From the NCBI GenBank assembly GCA_027315385.1, contig DAHUYD010000036.1, positions 1 through 40,702 on the forward strand: a stretch of 40,702 nucleotides of DNA. The letters are read 5' to 3'. The DNA comes from Acidobacterium sp. (lineage in GTDB: Bacteria; Acidobacteriota; Terriglobia; Terriglobales; Acidobacteriaceae). The position numbers and the translations under genes are program-made. Shown here piece after piece: positions 25,989-34,293 of the stretch. The notes under the pieces were generated by a model, which was given only the letters and a program-made list of their open reading frames with translations, made no database searches and had not been told where the DNA came from. The first letter of the stretch is position 1. Each line of letters opens with the position of its first letter.

Positions 25989-27452
25989 TTAAGGCTCCGC
26001 GACACGACGCGGCGCGGAACAGAGATCCTCAATGGGCTGCTCCGGTTTGTACTCCACCTTCTTCGGTGCCACACATCCCTCCTCCCGCGTCAGCAAAAGG
26101 CTGGGCTTGCCCTTTTCTTCCTCTTCCGCTGCCTGGCTGATCGGCACAAGCTCTCTCTTCATCACCTGGAAGGGCTCTGTTGGCAGCGTCGTCTCCTTTT
26201 GCCTCGGCAGAAACAGGATCTCTCTCTGCGCCTGGACCATGCGCTGGTAGAACGGCGGATGAGTCCGGAACCAGCTCACGCCGTTGATGTAGCCTTCACG
26301 CGTCGCCATCTTATCGAAGAACCGCGTGAAACCAGTCGGATCGTAGCCGGAGTTCCATTCATACTGAATGCCGAGTTGGTCTGCCTCCAGCTCATATTCG
26401 CGGCTGACACCCAGTAGCTTCAGGTCGAGTACCAGGCCCAGTCCGTAAAAGCCGTATTGCAGCGCATAGTACATGCCGATGCTGGCCACACCGCCGGTGA
26501 GAATGACAGCCGCGACCTGTGCCGCCTGATAAAAGATGCTGGCAATCGTCGCGCGCTTCATCATCTTCGCGCTATGACGCGCGGTGTCGTGAGCGATCTC
26601 ATGAGCGATCACACCGGCGAGTTCCGACTCGTCGTCTACCGCTTCAAGGAGGCCGCGCTCGATGAACAGGTACCCGCCGGGCAGAGCAAAGGCATTGATC
26701 TCGCGCGAGTTGAGTATTGTGAGGTGCAGCGGAACCTTCAGATCCGAATGCAGAGCCACGCGTTGCGCCACCCCCTCCACGTAGTTCTGGATCTGTTTAT
26801 TTTCGAGAGCCGGGGGAAGTAATCCCATCCGCCGCATCTCGTCTACCGCCTGTTGCCCGCGCTTGATGTCATCTCGCTGTCCGGGTGCAATCTCCCGGAA
26901 GCCGATGTCCTTCACGTCACCCCACCGGCGGGTTGCGTAAGCACCACTGGCAAGGTCCGCCTGCGTTTGCCGGTATTGTTCCGGCCATTGCTGGATCAGA
27001 TCCAGTTTCGCATTCAGGTTGTCATACGCGGTCGGAATCGCGTGCCCCGCGAGCACGTCGGTTTCGCTCTTCAGCAGGTCGTAGTTCTGGATGGTGCAGT
27101 GCAGGCTGTGCCTCTCGCCGGCAGGCAGGCGGTCGCCACCAGACTTGAGAGTCCCTCTCGCCCCGTCGATCTGCTTTTGATAGAACTTCCCATGACTCTT
27201 GAAGGTGTTCCGGCAGGCCTTCTCACCGCTCTGGAATGTGTCGCGCAGACGTTGAATCTCCAGCGGATCGTAGTGCATGCTCGGGGCCAGTTCGAAGAGT
27301 TCCGGATAGCCTTTCTGGAGCATGGTGCGCAGAGGCGGAGAAGCTCTGTTGGCCGGCTTATCCTGAACCTGAGCGCCGAGCGGAAGCGATGGCACCAGAA
27401 CGAGCGCGGCGATCATGCTGATCGCGGTGGGACGGCGAATAAGCTCTTTCAT
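25989..27452 (-). CDS. Secreted M48-family zinc metalloprotease
   Basis: About 487 residues. The signal peptide (~8-28, ISMIAALVLVPSLPLGAQ) is followed by a helical region (~40-210) and an M48 domain. Zinc motif HExxH occurs in AGVIAHEIAHDTARH, and the third ligand Glu in SREYELEADQLG. A hydrophobic segment around AQVAAVILTGGVASIGMYY follows. This layout matches periplasmic BepA/LoiP-like proteases that remove misassembled outer-membrane proteins. The start at 27452 has AAGGGA upstream; ATG at 27518 adds a basic leader and is less likely. It is convergent with the GH18 gene and divergent from the VWFA gene. Confidence 0.9.
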   Translation of the reverse strand: MKELIRRPTAISMIAALVLVPSLPLGAQVQDKPANRASPPLRTMLQKGYPELFELAPSMHYDPLEIQRLRDTFQSGEKACRNTFKSHGKFYQKQIDGARGTLKSGGDRLPAGERHSLHCTIQNYDLLKSETDVLAGHAIPTAYDNLNAKLDLIQQWPEQYRQTQADLASGAYATRRWGDVKDIGFREIAPGQRDDIKRGQQAVDEMRRMGLLPPALENKQIQNYVEGVAQRVALHSDLKVPLHLTILNSREINAFALPGGYLFIERGLLEAVDDESELAGVIAHEIAHDTARHSAKMMKRATIASIFYQAAQVAAVILTGGVASIGMYYALQYGFYGLGLVLDLKLLGVSREYELEADQLGIQYEWNSGYDPTGFTRFFDKMATREGYINGVSWFRTHPPFYQRMVQAQREILFLPRQKETTLPTEPFQVMKRELVPISQAAEEEEKGKPSLLLTREEGCVAPKKVEYKPEQPIEDLCSAPRRVAEP

Positions 27453-27740
27453 ACGGGATCCCTTTCTCTGCCAGGCTGCTTTGCCGAGCGTGGCGCGGGC
27501 CTCCCGGCGGACTGCCATGGGCTGCGGTCACGACGCCCAATTTCTCGCACGTCGATGGCCACTGTCGGCCCACTCGCTCAACCTGAATCGCGTGTTCTGT
27601 CACGGCCCTGGCGAATGACGTCGAGACCTTCCTCCCTTCTGTCGAAACCTGGGACTATCCGTCCGTCTCCCTGTCAGGTCCGGCGCTGTTCCTTGATCGC
27701 TGGGCACTCCACGTGCAGGCAACAATGCAGGAGGAGTGCG

Positions 27741-28796
27741 ATGAAATTGCCCTCTGGTAACCCTCGGTTTGCGGTGGCGATGCTGCTGTTGGCTTCTGTC
27801 ATTGCCCGCGACGGATTCGCGGGCGCGAAGTCTCTGAGGGCGAGGGCTGCCAATCCTGAGCAGACGCAAGTGAGATCCCAGTTCTCCGTCGAAGCCCCGC
27901 TGGTGAACGTGAACGTGCTGGTCACCGACAGCGAGGGCCGCGTGATCTCCGGCCTCAACCCGGGAAATTTTCACGTCCTCGACAATGGAGTGCCGCAGAC
28001 GATTACAGGATTTGCGTCGACTGCCGCGCCGATCACAATCGTGCTTCTGCTGGAATACAGCTCTTTGGCCTACAACTATTACGCGGCAAAGTCTGCCTCC
28101 TGGGCGGCTGGTTTTCTCAACGAGCTGGAGCCGCGCGACTGGGTCGCGCTTGTCACCTACGATCTTCATTCCACAGTGCGGGTCGATTTTACGCACAACC
28201 TGGCCAGCGTGCGCGACGGCATCGGCTCGCTCGGTTACCCGTCGTTCAACGAAATGGGGCTTTATGACGCCCTCCTTGAAACGCTCGACAAGCTGGAGCC
28301 GGTCCGCGGCCGCAAATCCATCCTGCTGCTTTCGACGGGCGCAAACACTCTTGGTGCGGCAACCCTTGCGGATGTGATGAAGCGGCTGAAAGCCACGGAT
28401 GTCACGATATTCTCCATCGCTCTTGCCGAGCAGGAATATATCCGCAGTTCCGGCTCCGACGTCGGCTATCTGCAGGCGCGCGCGAGCCTGCAGACTTATT
28501 CGGACCTGACGGGCGGCATCGCGTTCTTCCCGCGGTTTCCGGCGGAGCTGCCCGAAATCTCCGAGAGCGTCAGGGGATTTCTCCGCAATGAATACACACT
28601 GAGCTTCACACCGCCGAAGGAACTCCGCGATGGGAAACCGCACCGCCTCAGCGTAGAGGTCATCGGAGCCGACGGAAAGCCGTTAACCTCCCGGGATAAG
28701 AAGGGTCGGGAACGTAAGTTGACGGTCTTCGCCCGCTCCGGGTACAAGGCACCCCTGGGAACCGCACCTGCGGCGCCGCAGGGAAGTGCGCACTAG
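27741..28796 (+). CDS. VWFA-related acidobacterial secreted protein
   Basis: About 351 residues. The signal peptide (~8-28) is followed by a beta segment (APLVNVNVLVTDSEGRVISG, a typical N-terminal block of these proteins) and a von Willebrand factor A-like domain at ~95-280, where the first strand carries ITIVLLLEYSSL; the metal-binding DxSxS motif is replaced by EYSSL. Such proteins are strikingly common in acidobacteria and are thought to be extracytoplasmic binding proteins. The start at 27741 has a strong GGAGGAG five bases upstream. It is followed 18 bases later by the AI-2E-family permease gene. Confidence 0.85.
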   Translation: MKLPSGNPRFAVAMLLLASVIARDGFAGAKSLRARAANPEQTQVRSQFSVEAPLVNVNVLVTDSEGRVISGLNPGNFHVLDNGVPQTITGFASTAAPITIVLLLEYSSLAYNYYAAKSASWAAGFLNELEPRDWVALVTYDLHSTVRVDFTHNLASVRDGIGSLGYPSFNEMGLYDALLETLDKLEPVRGRKSILLLSTGANTLGAATLADVMKRLKATDVTIFSIALAEQEYIRSSGSDVGYLQARASLQTYSDLTGGIAFFPRFPAELPEISESVRGFLRNEYTLSFTPPKELRDGKPHRLSVEVIGADGKPLTSRDKKGRERKLTVFARSGYKAPLGTAPAAPQGSAH

Positions 28797-28814
28797 CCGC
28801 AGGCAGGAGGCGCA

Positions 28815-29897
28815 ATGCCGGAGGATTTCAGGAGCCGCGCCGTTTTCAGCGCGATTCTGTTCGCGGCGGCAATCGCCGTACTCATTATTGTCTGGAACGG
28901 CCGTTACATCCTGCTGCTGCTGTTTGGCGGAATTGTCGGGGCGCTGTTGCTGTCGATTCCCACATATTGGGTGCAGACCCGGCTTCACCTGCCGCGCAGC
29001 GTTTCCCTGGCTACTGTATTATTTGCGACGGCCGCCCTGCTCGCCGGTCTTGCCTTTCTGCGCGGGCCCGCCCTGCTGCACCAGTTCAACGCACTCCAGG
29101 GCGATCTTCCCCGGGCCGCGCAAAGGATTGTGCAGCAGGTAAACGACGAGCCCTGGGGACCATGGCTGATTGCTCAAATCTCCCAAACCTTTCGGTCCTC
29201 CGATCGCTTCTCATTTGCTGTCTCCGGGCTTCGCGGGTTCATGTCGGTAACTACGGTCACTCTTGCCGCTCTCGTCCTTGTTCTGTTCACGAGCCTGTTT
29301 CTCGCCTCTGAACCCAATTTCTATCTTCGCGGGCTGCGCCGCCTCACGCCCGCACGTCACCGGCCTCTGCTCCGGCAATGTCTCCACAGTGCCACAAGCA
29401 GCCTGAAGTCGTGGCTGCTCGCCAGGCTTCTGTCGATGATCGTCATTGGCGTTATGGTCGCGATCGGCCTGTGGCTTCTTCGCATTCCCTTGGCGGGCAC
29501 CCTTGGCATCATTGCCGGGCTGTTTACGTTCATCCCAAATGTCGGGCCGGTCGTTTCTGTGATTCCGGCGGCATTGCTCGCTTTCGCAATTAGCCCGGGC
29601 CGCGGCCTTCTCACCGTCACGCTGTTCGGCCTCGTTCACTTTCTTGAAGGCAATGTTGTGACGCCATTGGCCGAGCGCAAGATCGTGACGCTTCCTCCCG
29701 CTCTTACGCTTTCGCTGCAGTTGCTGCTCGCATCTTTGACGGGACTGCTGGGGATTGCTATGGCGGCTCCGCTCACCGCAGTGTTGCTCGGCGTGATGAA
29801 TGTCGTGCTGTCTCGCGAGGAGCCCGAAGAGCACAAGGTGGAACGGATATTAAACCGCTCCGCCACGCCTCAGCCCGCAGGTCGCGGTGTAACCTGA
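28815..29897 (+). CDS. AI-2E family (PerM-like) membrane permease
   Basis: About 360 residues with seven or eight hydrophobic segments: an N-terminal pair (~12-52), helices at ~55-75, a soluble region (~85-135), and a C-terminal cluster (~145-345). The C-terminal block has LFTFIPNVGPVVSVIPAALLA and HFLEGNVVTPLAERK, hallmarks of the family (NxVGP and EGN motifs). Members export autoinducer-like molecules, sodium/protons or peptidoglycan precursors; the cargo here is unknown. AGGAGG precedes the ATG at 28815. It is likely co-transcribed with the VWFA gene. Confidence 0.9.
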   Translation: MPEDFRSRAVFSAILFAAAIAVLIIVWNGRYILLLLFGGIVGALLLSIPTYWVQTRLHLPRSVSLATVLFATAALLAGLAFLRGPALLHQFNALQGDLPRAAQRIVQQVNDEPWGPWLIAQISQTFRSSDRFSFAVSGLRGFMSVTTVTLAALVLVLFTSLFLASEPNFYLRGLRRLTPARHRPLLRQCLHSATSSLKSWLLARLLSMIVIGVMVAIGLWLLRIPLAGTLGIIAGLFTFIPNVGPVVSVIPAALLAFAISPGRGLLTVTLFGLVHFLEGNVVTPLAERKIVTLPPALTLSLQLLLASLTGLLGIAMAAPLTAVLLGVMNVVLSREEPEEHKVERILNRSATPQPAGRGVT

Positions 29898-30118
29898 CAG
29901 CGGCATTCTTTCTGCCGGGAGAACCCGATGTTGTCCAGTATTTTGGACGCCACTGTCGCAAATTCCTGACGATATCTGTCGATAGGTCTCGGCAGCGCCC
30001 GGCCGCAGCCTCGCTCTCTGGTCTCCTGTGTGCACTTCCGGTGGATGATCCGGTGTCCCTTTTATCTGTACTGAAGCTGGCGCCAGAGTACCGGAGTTGC
30101 GAATTGCGGAGGTTCTCC

Positions 30119-32062
30119 ATGACGGCGGCACGCGGTCAGCGGCCCATTCTCATCCTGATGTCCCACAGAATTGCCACAGGTCTCATGCTCACCGGCATGG
30201 TCTGTGCTGCTCTGAGCCGTTGGTTCCTTCACAGTTACGTGTCCCCGAGCCTTCTCCTTCTGATCGCAATTGCGTTCGCCGCGGTCCCTCTTTTCGTCGA
30301 ACTCATTCAGCAGGTTCTGCGAGGCAATTTCAGTATTGATCTCCTGGCGCTGCTGTCGATCGCGACGGCGCTGATTCTTCGCGAATACTGGGTCGCCGGC
30401 ATCGTCATCCTGATGCTGTCGGGGGGGAAGGCGCTTGAGGAATATGCTACCCGACGAGCTTCCTCCGTCCTTGGCGCTCTCGCGCGCCGCATGCCGCAGA
30501 TCGCGCACCGTTTCTCTCCCGACGGATCCACGGCTGATGTCCCCGCTGACTCTGTCACGATCGGCGATCGTCTCGCCGTCTATCCGCACGAGCTCTGCCC
30601 GGTGGACGGGCAGGTTGTCTCCGGCTCAGGATCGATGGACGAGTCTTACCTGACGGGCGAGCCTTTCCACATCGAGAAGGCTCCCGGTGCGGCCGTGCTC
30701 TCCGGCGCGATCAACGGCGAACACGTCCTCGTTATTCAGGCTTCCCGCGTCGCCCGCGACTCGCGATACGCGAAGATCGTCGAGGTCCTGCACGCTTCGG
30801 AAGAGAATCGGCCGCGCATTCGCCGCATGGCCGACCGGCTCGGGACTTGGTACACGCCGCTCGCCGTCGGCTTCGCCGTTCTGAGCTGGGCGTTCAGTCA
30901 TCAGCCCGAGCGTTTCCTTGCCGTGCTGGTGATCGCTACGCCCTGCCCGCTGCTGCTGGCAATCCCTGTTGCCATCATTGGCGCCATCTCCGTGGCGGCG
31001 CGCAATGGAATCGTCGTCCGCGACCCTTCCATTCTTGAGAAGGCAGACCGCTGCCGTACCCTGATCGTGGACAAAACCGGCACGCTCACCTACGGTCGCC
31101 CCCGTCTGACGGATGTCCTCGAAATGGGTACTTGGCCTAGGAATCGGCTGCTTCAGTTGGCCGCCAGCCTCGAGCGCTTTTCCAAACATCCGCTCAGTTC
31201 CGCGATCCAGCGCGCAGCCGCCGAGGAACAGGTTGAATTGCTCAGCGTGGACAGCGTCTCTGAGTCTCCCGGCCGTGGGCTTTCCGGTGAGGTCGATGGC
31301 CACTCCGTCCTGCTAACCGGGCGCAGCAAAATGTCAGCCGCTCTCACTTCCGCTCTTTCTGCCGTTGCGCCTGGACTCGAATGCGTCGTGCTCATCGATG
31401 GCAGCATCGCCGGGGTTATGCGCTTCCAAGACGAGCCACGCCACGAGAGCAAGTCATTTCTCAGCCACGTCCGCGCTCTTCACGGAATCGAGAACGTTGT
31501 GGTCCTCTCCGGGGATCGGCCCGCCGAAGTCGCAGCGTTTGGCAGCAAAATGGGAATTACGCAGGTTCATGGCGGGAAGAGCCCGGAAGAAAAGCTCGCC
31601 GTGGTTCGGGACCTTACATCGCAGGCCCCCACGCTCTATTTGGGAGACGGCATCAACGATGCTCCCGCAATGATGAACGCTACCGCCGGTGTGGCGCTGG
31701 GAGTTGCCAGTGAGATTACCTCGGAGGCAGCAGGCGCGGTCATTCTTCAGTCCTCTTTGTTGAGTGTTGACGTCCTGATGCACATTGGGCGCCGCATGCG
31801 CCGCATCGCCCTGACCAGCGCGGTGGGCGGCATGGTCCTGAGCACGGCAGGAATGGCTGCGGCGGCTTTGGGCTTCCTTGCTCCGATACAGGGAGCGATT
31901 CTCCAGGAAGCCATCGACCTCGCTTCGATCCTGAATTCTCTGCGCATGATTCTTCCGGTGCGACAGCTCAGCGATTTCACTCCGCCGGTCCAGACCGGGA
32001 ACGAAGACCGGCACAGTACTTCCGGGACTCACACAGGGGCTTTACCGCTAGCGAAGCCCTGA
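30119..32062 (+). CDS. P1B-type heavy-metal P-ATPase with TPC motif
   Basis: About 647 residues. P-type motifs are all present: actuator SYLTGEP (~175), transport motif TPCPLLLAIP (~290), phosphorylation DKTGTLT (~328), nucleotide-domain HP (SKHPLSS, ~362) and hinge GDGINDAPA (~512). The TPC (not CPC or SPC) motif and the QEAIDLASILNS motif in the last membrane region match the P1B-5 subgroup, whose substrates are proposed to be Ni or Fe. There is no N-terminal CxxC metal-binding domain; the protein goes straight to membrane helices. The start at 30119 follows GGAGG; the upstream GTG at 30041 is unlikely. No metal regulator is seen next to it. Confidence 0.9.
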   Translation: MTAARGQRPILILMSHRIATGLMLTGMVCAALSRWFLHSYVSPSLLLLIAIAFAAVPLFVELIQQVLRGNFSIDLLALLSIATALILREYWVAGIVILMLSGGKALEEYATRRASSVLGALARRMPQIAHRFSPDGSTADVPADSVTIGDRLAVYPHELCPVDGQVVSGSGSMDESYLTGEPFHIEKAPGAAVLSGAINGEHVLVIQASRVARDSRYAKIVEVLHASEENRPRIRRMADRLGTWYTPLAVGFAVLSWAFSHQPERFLAVLVIATPCPLLLAIPVAIIGAISVAARNGIVVRDPSILEKADRCRTLIVDKTGTLTYGRPRLTDVLEMGTWPRNRLLQLAASLERFSKHPLSSAIQRAAAEEQVELLSVDSVSESPGRGLSGEVDGHSVLLTGRSKMSAALTSALSAVAPGLECVVLIDGSIAGVMRFQDEPRHESKSFLSHVRALHGIENVVVLSGDRPAEVAAFGSKMGITQVHGGKSPEEKLAVVRDLTSQAPTLYLGDGINDAPAMMNATAGVALGVASEITSEAAGAVILQSSLLSVDVLMHIGRRMRRIALTSAVGGMVLSTAGMAAAALGFLAPIQGAILQEAIDLASILNSLRMILPVRQLSDFTPPVQTGNEDRHSTSGTHTGALPLAKP

Positions 32063-32299
32063 ATCAGGACTCCATCGATTTGTCGCTCTGCTTGAGGCCT
32101 GAATGGAACGCATACCGGTGACGGCCCTCGTCGGCGCGGATGTCACTGAAACGGGCGACTCCCGCCTCGTCTCCGGCGCCGCTCGCCTTGGTCGCAGGAG
32201 CCGGATACATAAGCTCGAGCTTCCGGTTTTTCTCACGAGATCCGCAGCGCATCAGCGTACTACGCCAGGTTCGGTATCTGCGAGGTTCTGCATCGGCGA

Positions 32300-32653
32300 T
32301 TACGCTCTCGGTCGAGCGTCCTCCGGACGGAAGAAGCGAATCGCATCCACATCGGACGTGGCGATCAGGCCCTCATTCACCATTTCGTCCAGATAGGGAA
32401 CCAGTTTAGCAATCTGTTCCTGCCTGTCGATGACGCTTAGCATGATCGGTGCGTCCTGCGACAACTTCCAGTGGCTGGAATGGCGGATTCGCGTGCTCGT
32501 GCCGTATCCCTCGATGCCCCGATAGACGATAACCCCCAGGATCTCCAGATCTCGACACTTCGCAACAATGGCTTCGTGCAGAGGTTTCCCCTTCCACTTG
32601 TCTCTCTCTCCAAAATGAATTTGCAGCATGCGAGCCCGAAATTCCTCTTTCAT
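32300..32653 (-). CDS. DUF190 protein (fluoride-operon member)
   Basis: About 117 residues, a single DUF190 domain, rather like a PII-type alpha/beta fold. Recognisable pieces are MLQIHFGERDKWKGKPLHEA, GVIVYRGIEGYG, and the C-terminal ...DEMVNEGLIATSDVDAIRFF strand. The start at 32653 has AGGGAGC upstream; ATG at 32698 is less likely. It lies ten bases after the tandem DUF190 gene and is the last gene of the crcB operon. The family is repeatedly found next to crcB (recollection) but its biochemical role is not established. Confidence 0.88.
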   Translation of the reverse strand: MKEEFRARMLQIHFGERDKWKGKPLHEAIVAKCRDLEILGVIVYRGIEGYGTSTRIRHSSHWKLSQDAPIMLSVIDRQEQIAKLVPYLDEMVNEGLIATSDVDAIRFFRPEDARPRA

Positions 32654-32663
32654 AACAGCTCCC

Positions 32664-33404
32664 TTACGGTGTGGCGTCTCCCGAACTGAAAGCTTCACCG
32701 GTCTCGATTGGGCGGTGAGCGTATTTGATGATTTCGACGTCGGACAGGACTACGAGCCCCTCCTGCACCATCTGTTCGACGATCGGCAGGAACTCCCGCA
32801 ACTTGGCTTCCGTATCGATGGCGGAGAGCATGATGGAATAGTCGCGGCTCAGGTGAAAGGGCTTGTCCCTGTGCATGCGCCGATGGGCGCCGTATCCCAG
32901 AATGCCGCGATAGACGGTGACTCCGGCGACATCGTTCGCCCGCATGGCCTCCACCAGAGCCTGATGGAGCGGCTTGTCGCGCCAGCGATCCGACTCGCCG
33001 ATGTAGATCCGCATTATGCGGGCTTTGCCCTCGATCTTCTGGTGCGCGGGAAGTGGAAGAGTTTTCGCACTGGACCGCTGGGCCGGCTTCGCCACCGTCG
33101 TTTCGTGAAGCTCGATCATCCCTGTACCGGCCAGATCCTCGAGCTTGCCGAGAAGTTCCTCCACGCGCTCCCGCGACTCGACGAATTCGATCTTTATAGG
33201 CAGATGATCCGAGATGTCGACGGTCGAGGAGGTGTGCATGTGGCGATCCGCGCCAAATCCGGCGACACCCTTCAGCACTGTTGCGCCCGAAACACCCCGG
33301 TAAAACAGGAAATCCAGAATGGAGGAGTAGGTCGGGACCCCGTGACGCGTCGATCCCTCGCTCAGATAAATGGAAACCTTCACTGCCTTGCCCGTATTCA
33401 ACAT
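32664..33404 (-). CDS. Tandem DUF190 protein (two domains fused)
   Basis: About 246 residues with two DUF190 domains joined by a Lys/Pro-rich linker. Domain one (~1-105) includes VSIYLSEGSTRHGVPTYSSI, FLFYRGVSGATVLKGVAGFG and DLAGTGMIELHETTV. Domain two (~125-235) includes MRIYIGESDRWRDKPLHQAL, GVTVYRGILGYG and MVQEGLVVLSDVEII. Domain two is closer to the downstream single-domain protein than domain one is. The start at 33404 follows AAGGAG, which overlaps the stop of the preceding small ORF. Soluble, cytoplasmic; likely an accessory factor in fluoride resistance. Confidence 0.87.
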   Translation of the reverse strand: MLNTGKAVKVSIYLSEGSTRHGVPTYSSILDFLFYRGVSGATVLKGVAGFGADRHMHTSSTVDISDHLPIKIEFVESRERVEELLGKLEDLAGTGMIELHETTVAKPAQRSSAKTLPLPAHQKIEGKARIMRIYIGESDRWRDKPLHQALVEAMRANDVAGVTVYRGILGYGAHRRMHRDKPFHLSRDYSIMLSAIDTEAKLREFLPIVEQMVQEGLVVLSDVEIIKYAHRPIETGEAFSSGDATP

Positions 33405-33417
33405 CGCGATCTTCTCC

Positions 33418-33597
33418 TTACTGGCGGAGGCCCTGCGGGACAGTTAAATACTCGGCGCGCCCCCGCGGCTTGAAACCGTGGGGTATGCGGAGCGTACCGC
33501 GGCTCGGCGCCCTCGCGCGGACGGCAAAACCTGCATCGGGTTCGTGCTGCATCCTAAGAATCGAGTGATACACCGTGAGATGGCTGGGCTTTCTCAT
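33418..33597 (-). CDS. 59-codon ORF coupled between crcB and the DUF190 genes
   Basis: A short frame begins at 33597 with ATG overlapping the crcB stop (ATGA), has GGAG eight bases upstream inside crcB, and ends at 33418 with TAA that merges into the AAGGAG site of the tandem DUF190 gene. That exact fit on both sides argues it is translated. The product is basic (many Arg/Lys/His; MRKPSHLTVYHSILRMQH at the start, AEYLTVPQGLRQ at the end), with no membrane helix, and is not a family I know. It may be a real small protein or a ribosome-loading device for the genes downstream. Confidence 0.45.
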   Translation of the reverse strand: MRKPSHLTVYHSILRMQHEPDAGFAVRARAPSRGTLRIPHGFKPRGRAEYLTVPQGLRQ

Positions 33598-33971
33598 CCA
33601 AGCATCTCCGCAAGCAGAATGCCGCACCATACCGCCACCAGGCCCAGGACCATGCTGCTGAAGGCATAAGCCGCTGCAAGCGAGAAGGCGCCCGACCGCA
33701 ACTCCGCCAGCATCTCCCATTCATACGTGGAGAATGTGCTGTACGCCCCCACAAAACCCACAGGGATCAGATAGCGCCATGCGGGACCCAGTCCGGTGCG
33801 CCGGCTCAGGAACGTGAGCGAGAAACCAATGATCGCGCATGCGGTCATGTTAATGACAAAGGTGCCGTACGGAAATCTCGTTCCCATCCGGCCGGTTACG
33901 GTCACTCCCACCCAATACCGTGCCAGCGCGCCGAGTGCGCCACCAACCGCGATGTAAAGATATTTCTGCAA
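33594..33971 (-). CDS. crcB: Fluoride channel CrcB/Fluc
   Basis: About 125 residues with four membrane helices. Family marks: YIAVGGALGALARYW at the N-terminus, GTFVINMTACAIIGF (pore Asn), and GFVGAYSTFSTYEWE (pore Phe/Ser-Thr-Phe-Ser-Thr box). It exports fluoride as a dual-topology dimer in the inner membrane. The start was set at TTG 33971 because GGAGGAG sits nine bases upstream and the protein then begins MQKYLYI, as usual in the family; a GTG at 33989 would place the Shine-Dalgarno inside the gene. A fluoride riboswitch and a promoter lie ~210-320 bases upstream. It leads an operon with a small ORF and two DUF190 genes. Confidence 0.93.
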   Translation of the reverse strand: MQKYLYIAVGGALGALARYWVGVTVTGRMGTRFPYGTFVINMTACAIIGFSLTFLSRRTGLGPAWRYLIPVGFVGAYSTFSTYEWEMLAELRSGAFSLAAAYAFSSMVLGLVAVWCGILLAEMLG

Positions 33972-34181
33972 AGTCCCATTCTCCTCCACGCGAATTTGGC
34001 CGTCTTCTCGCTACCTCAGAAGCTACTGCCGCCTTCCAGACGCGGAGCCTGCCGAAATCGCGGTCCATCGCCGGAACGCCTGCATGAACACACCAAAGCC
34101 ATGGGCATCATGAACTCAGGTTCCAGATTGTCTTTGGGATTCCCCGCTACAGATATGGCTCCGTAACAGGGGCTATCCCTG

Positions 34182-34250
34182 TCAGGAGTCATCATCTGTC
34201 CGGCTCAAAAGAGGAGGAGGACAGCGGTTAAGGTGAACTCCGTCACCTAC
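34182..34250 (-). promoter_or_regulatory. Fluoride riboswitch (crcB motif)
   Basis: On the minus strand the core starts GGTGACGGAGTTCACC (34247-34232), continues TTAACCGC, then a TGTCC/GGACA stem with a variable loop, and closes with GATGATGACTCCTG (~34196-34183). These match the conserved crcB-motif blocks GG.GA.GG.GUUC.CC, UAACCGC and UGAUG.CUCCU. A hairpin ACAGGG-ATAGC-CCCTGT (~34166-34182) follows at once, without a U tract, so control by RNA structure is likely but the expression platform is unclear. It should turn on crcB and the DUF190 genes when fluoride is bound. Confidence 0.93.
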
Positions 34251-34264
34251 CAGTCTTCAACTTC

Positions 34265-34293
34265 TTTCTATGCCTGGTCTCGCAATATGTCAA
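34265..34293 (-). promoter_or_regulatory. Sigma70-type promoter of the fluoride operon
   Basis: On the minus strand TTGACA (34293-34288, perfect -35) and TAGAAA (34270-34265, -10 with 4 of 6 matches) are spaced by exactly 17 bases. Transcription would start near 34258, about ten bases before the riboswitch core. Confidence 0.75.

Noticed and set aside
26853-27740. Upstream extension of the VWFA gene on the plus strand
   Set aside because: The extension lies opposite the M48 protease gene and has no signal peptide. The start at 27741 has an excellent ribosome-binding site and signal peptide.
32064-32252. Minus-strand 62-codon ORF after the last DUF190 gene, with a segment RADEGRHRYAF like a ferritin-type helix
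   Set aside because: No good ribosome-binding site, short length, and the resemblance covers only about ten residues. It may be a remnant, but the evidence is too thin.
34166-34182. Hairpin after the fluoride riboswitch as an intrinsic terminator
   Set aside because: There is no U tract after the 6-bp stem, so a classical terminator is not supported.
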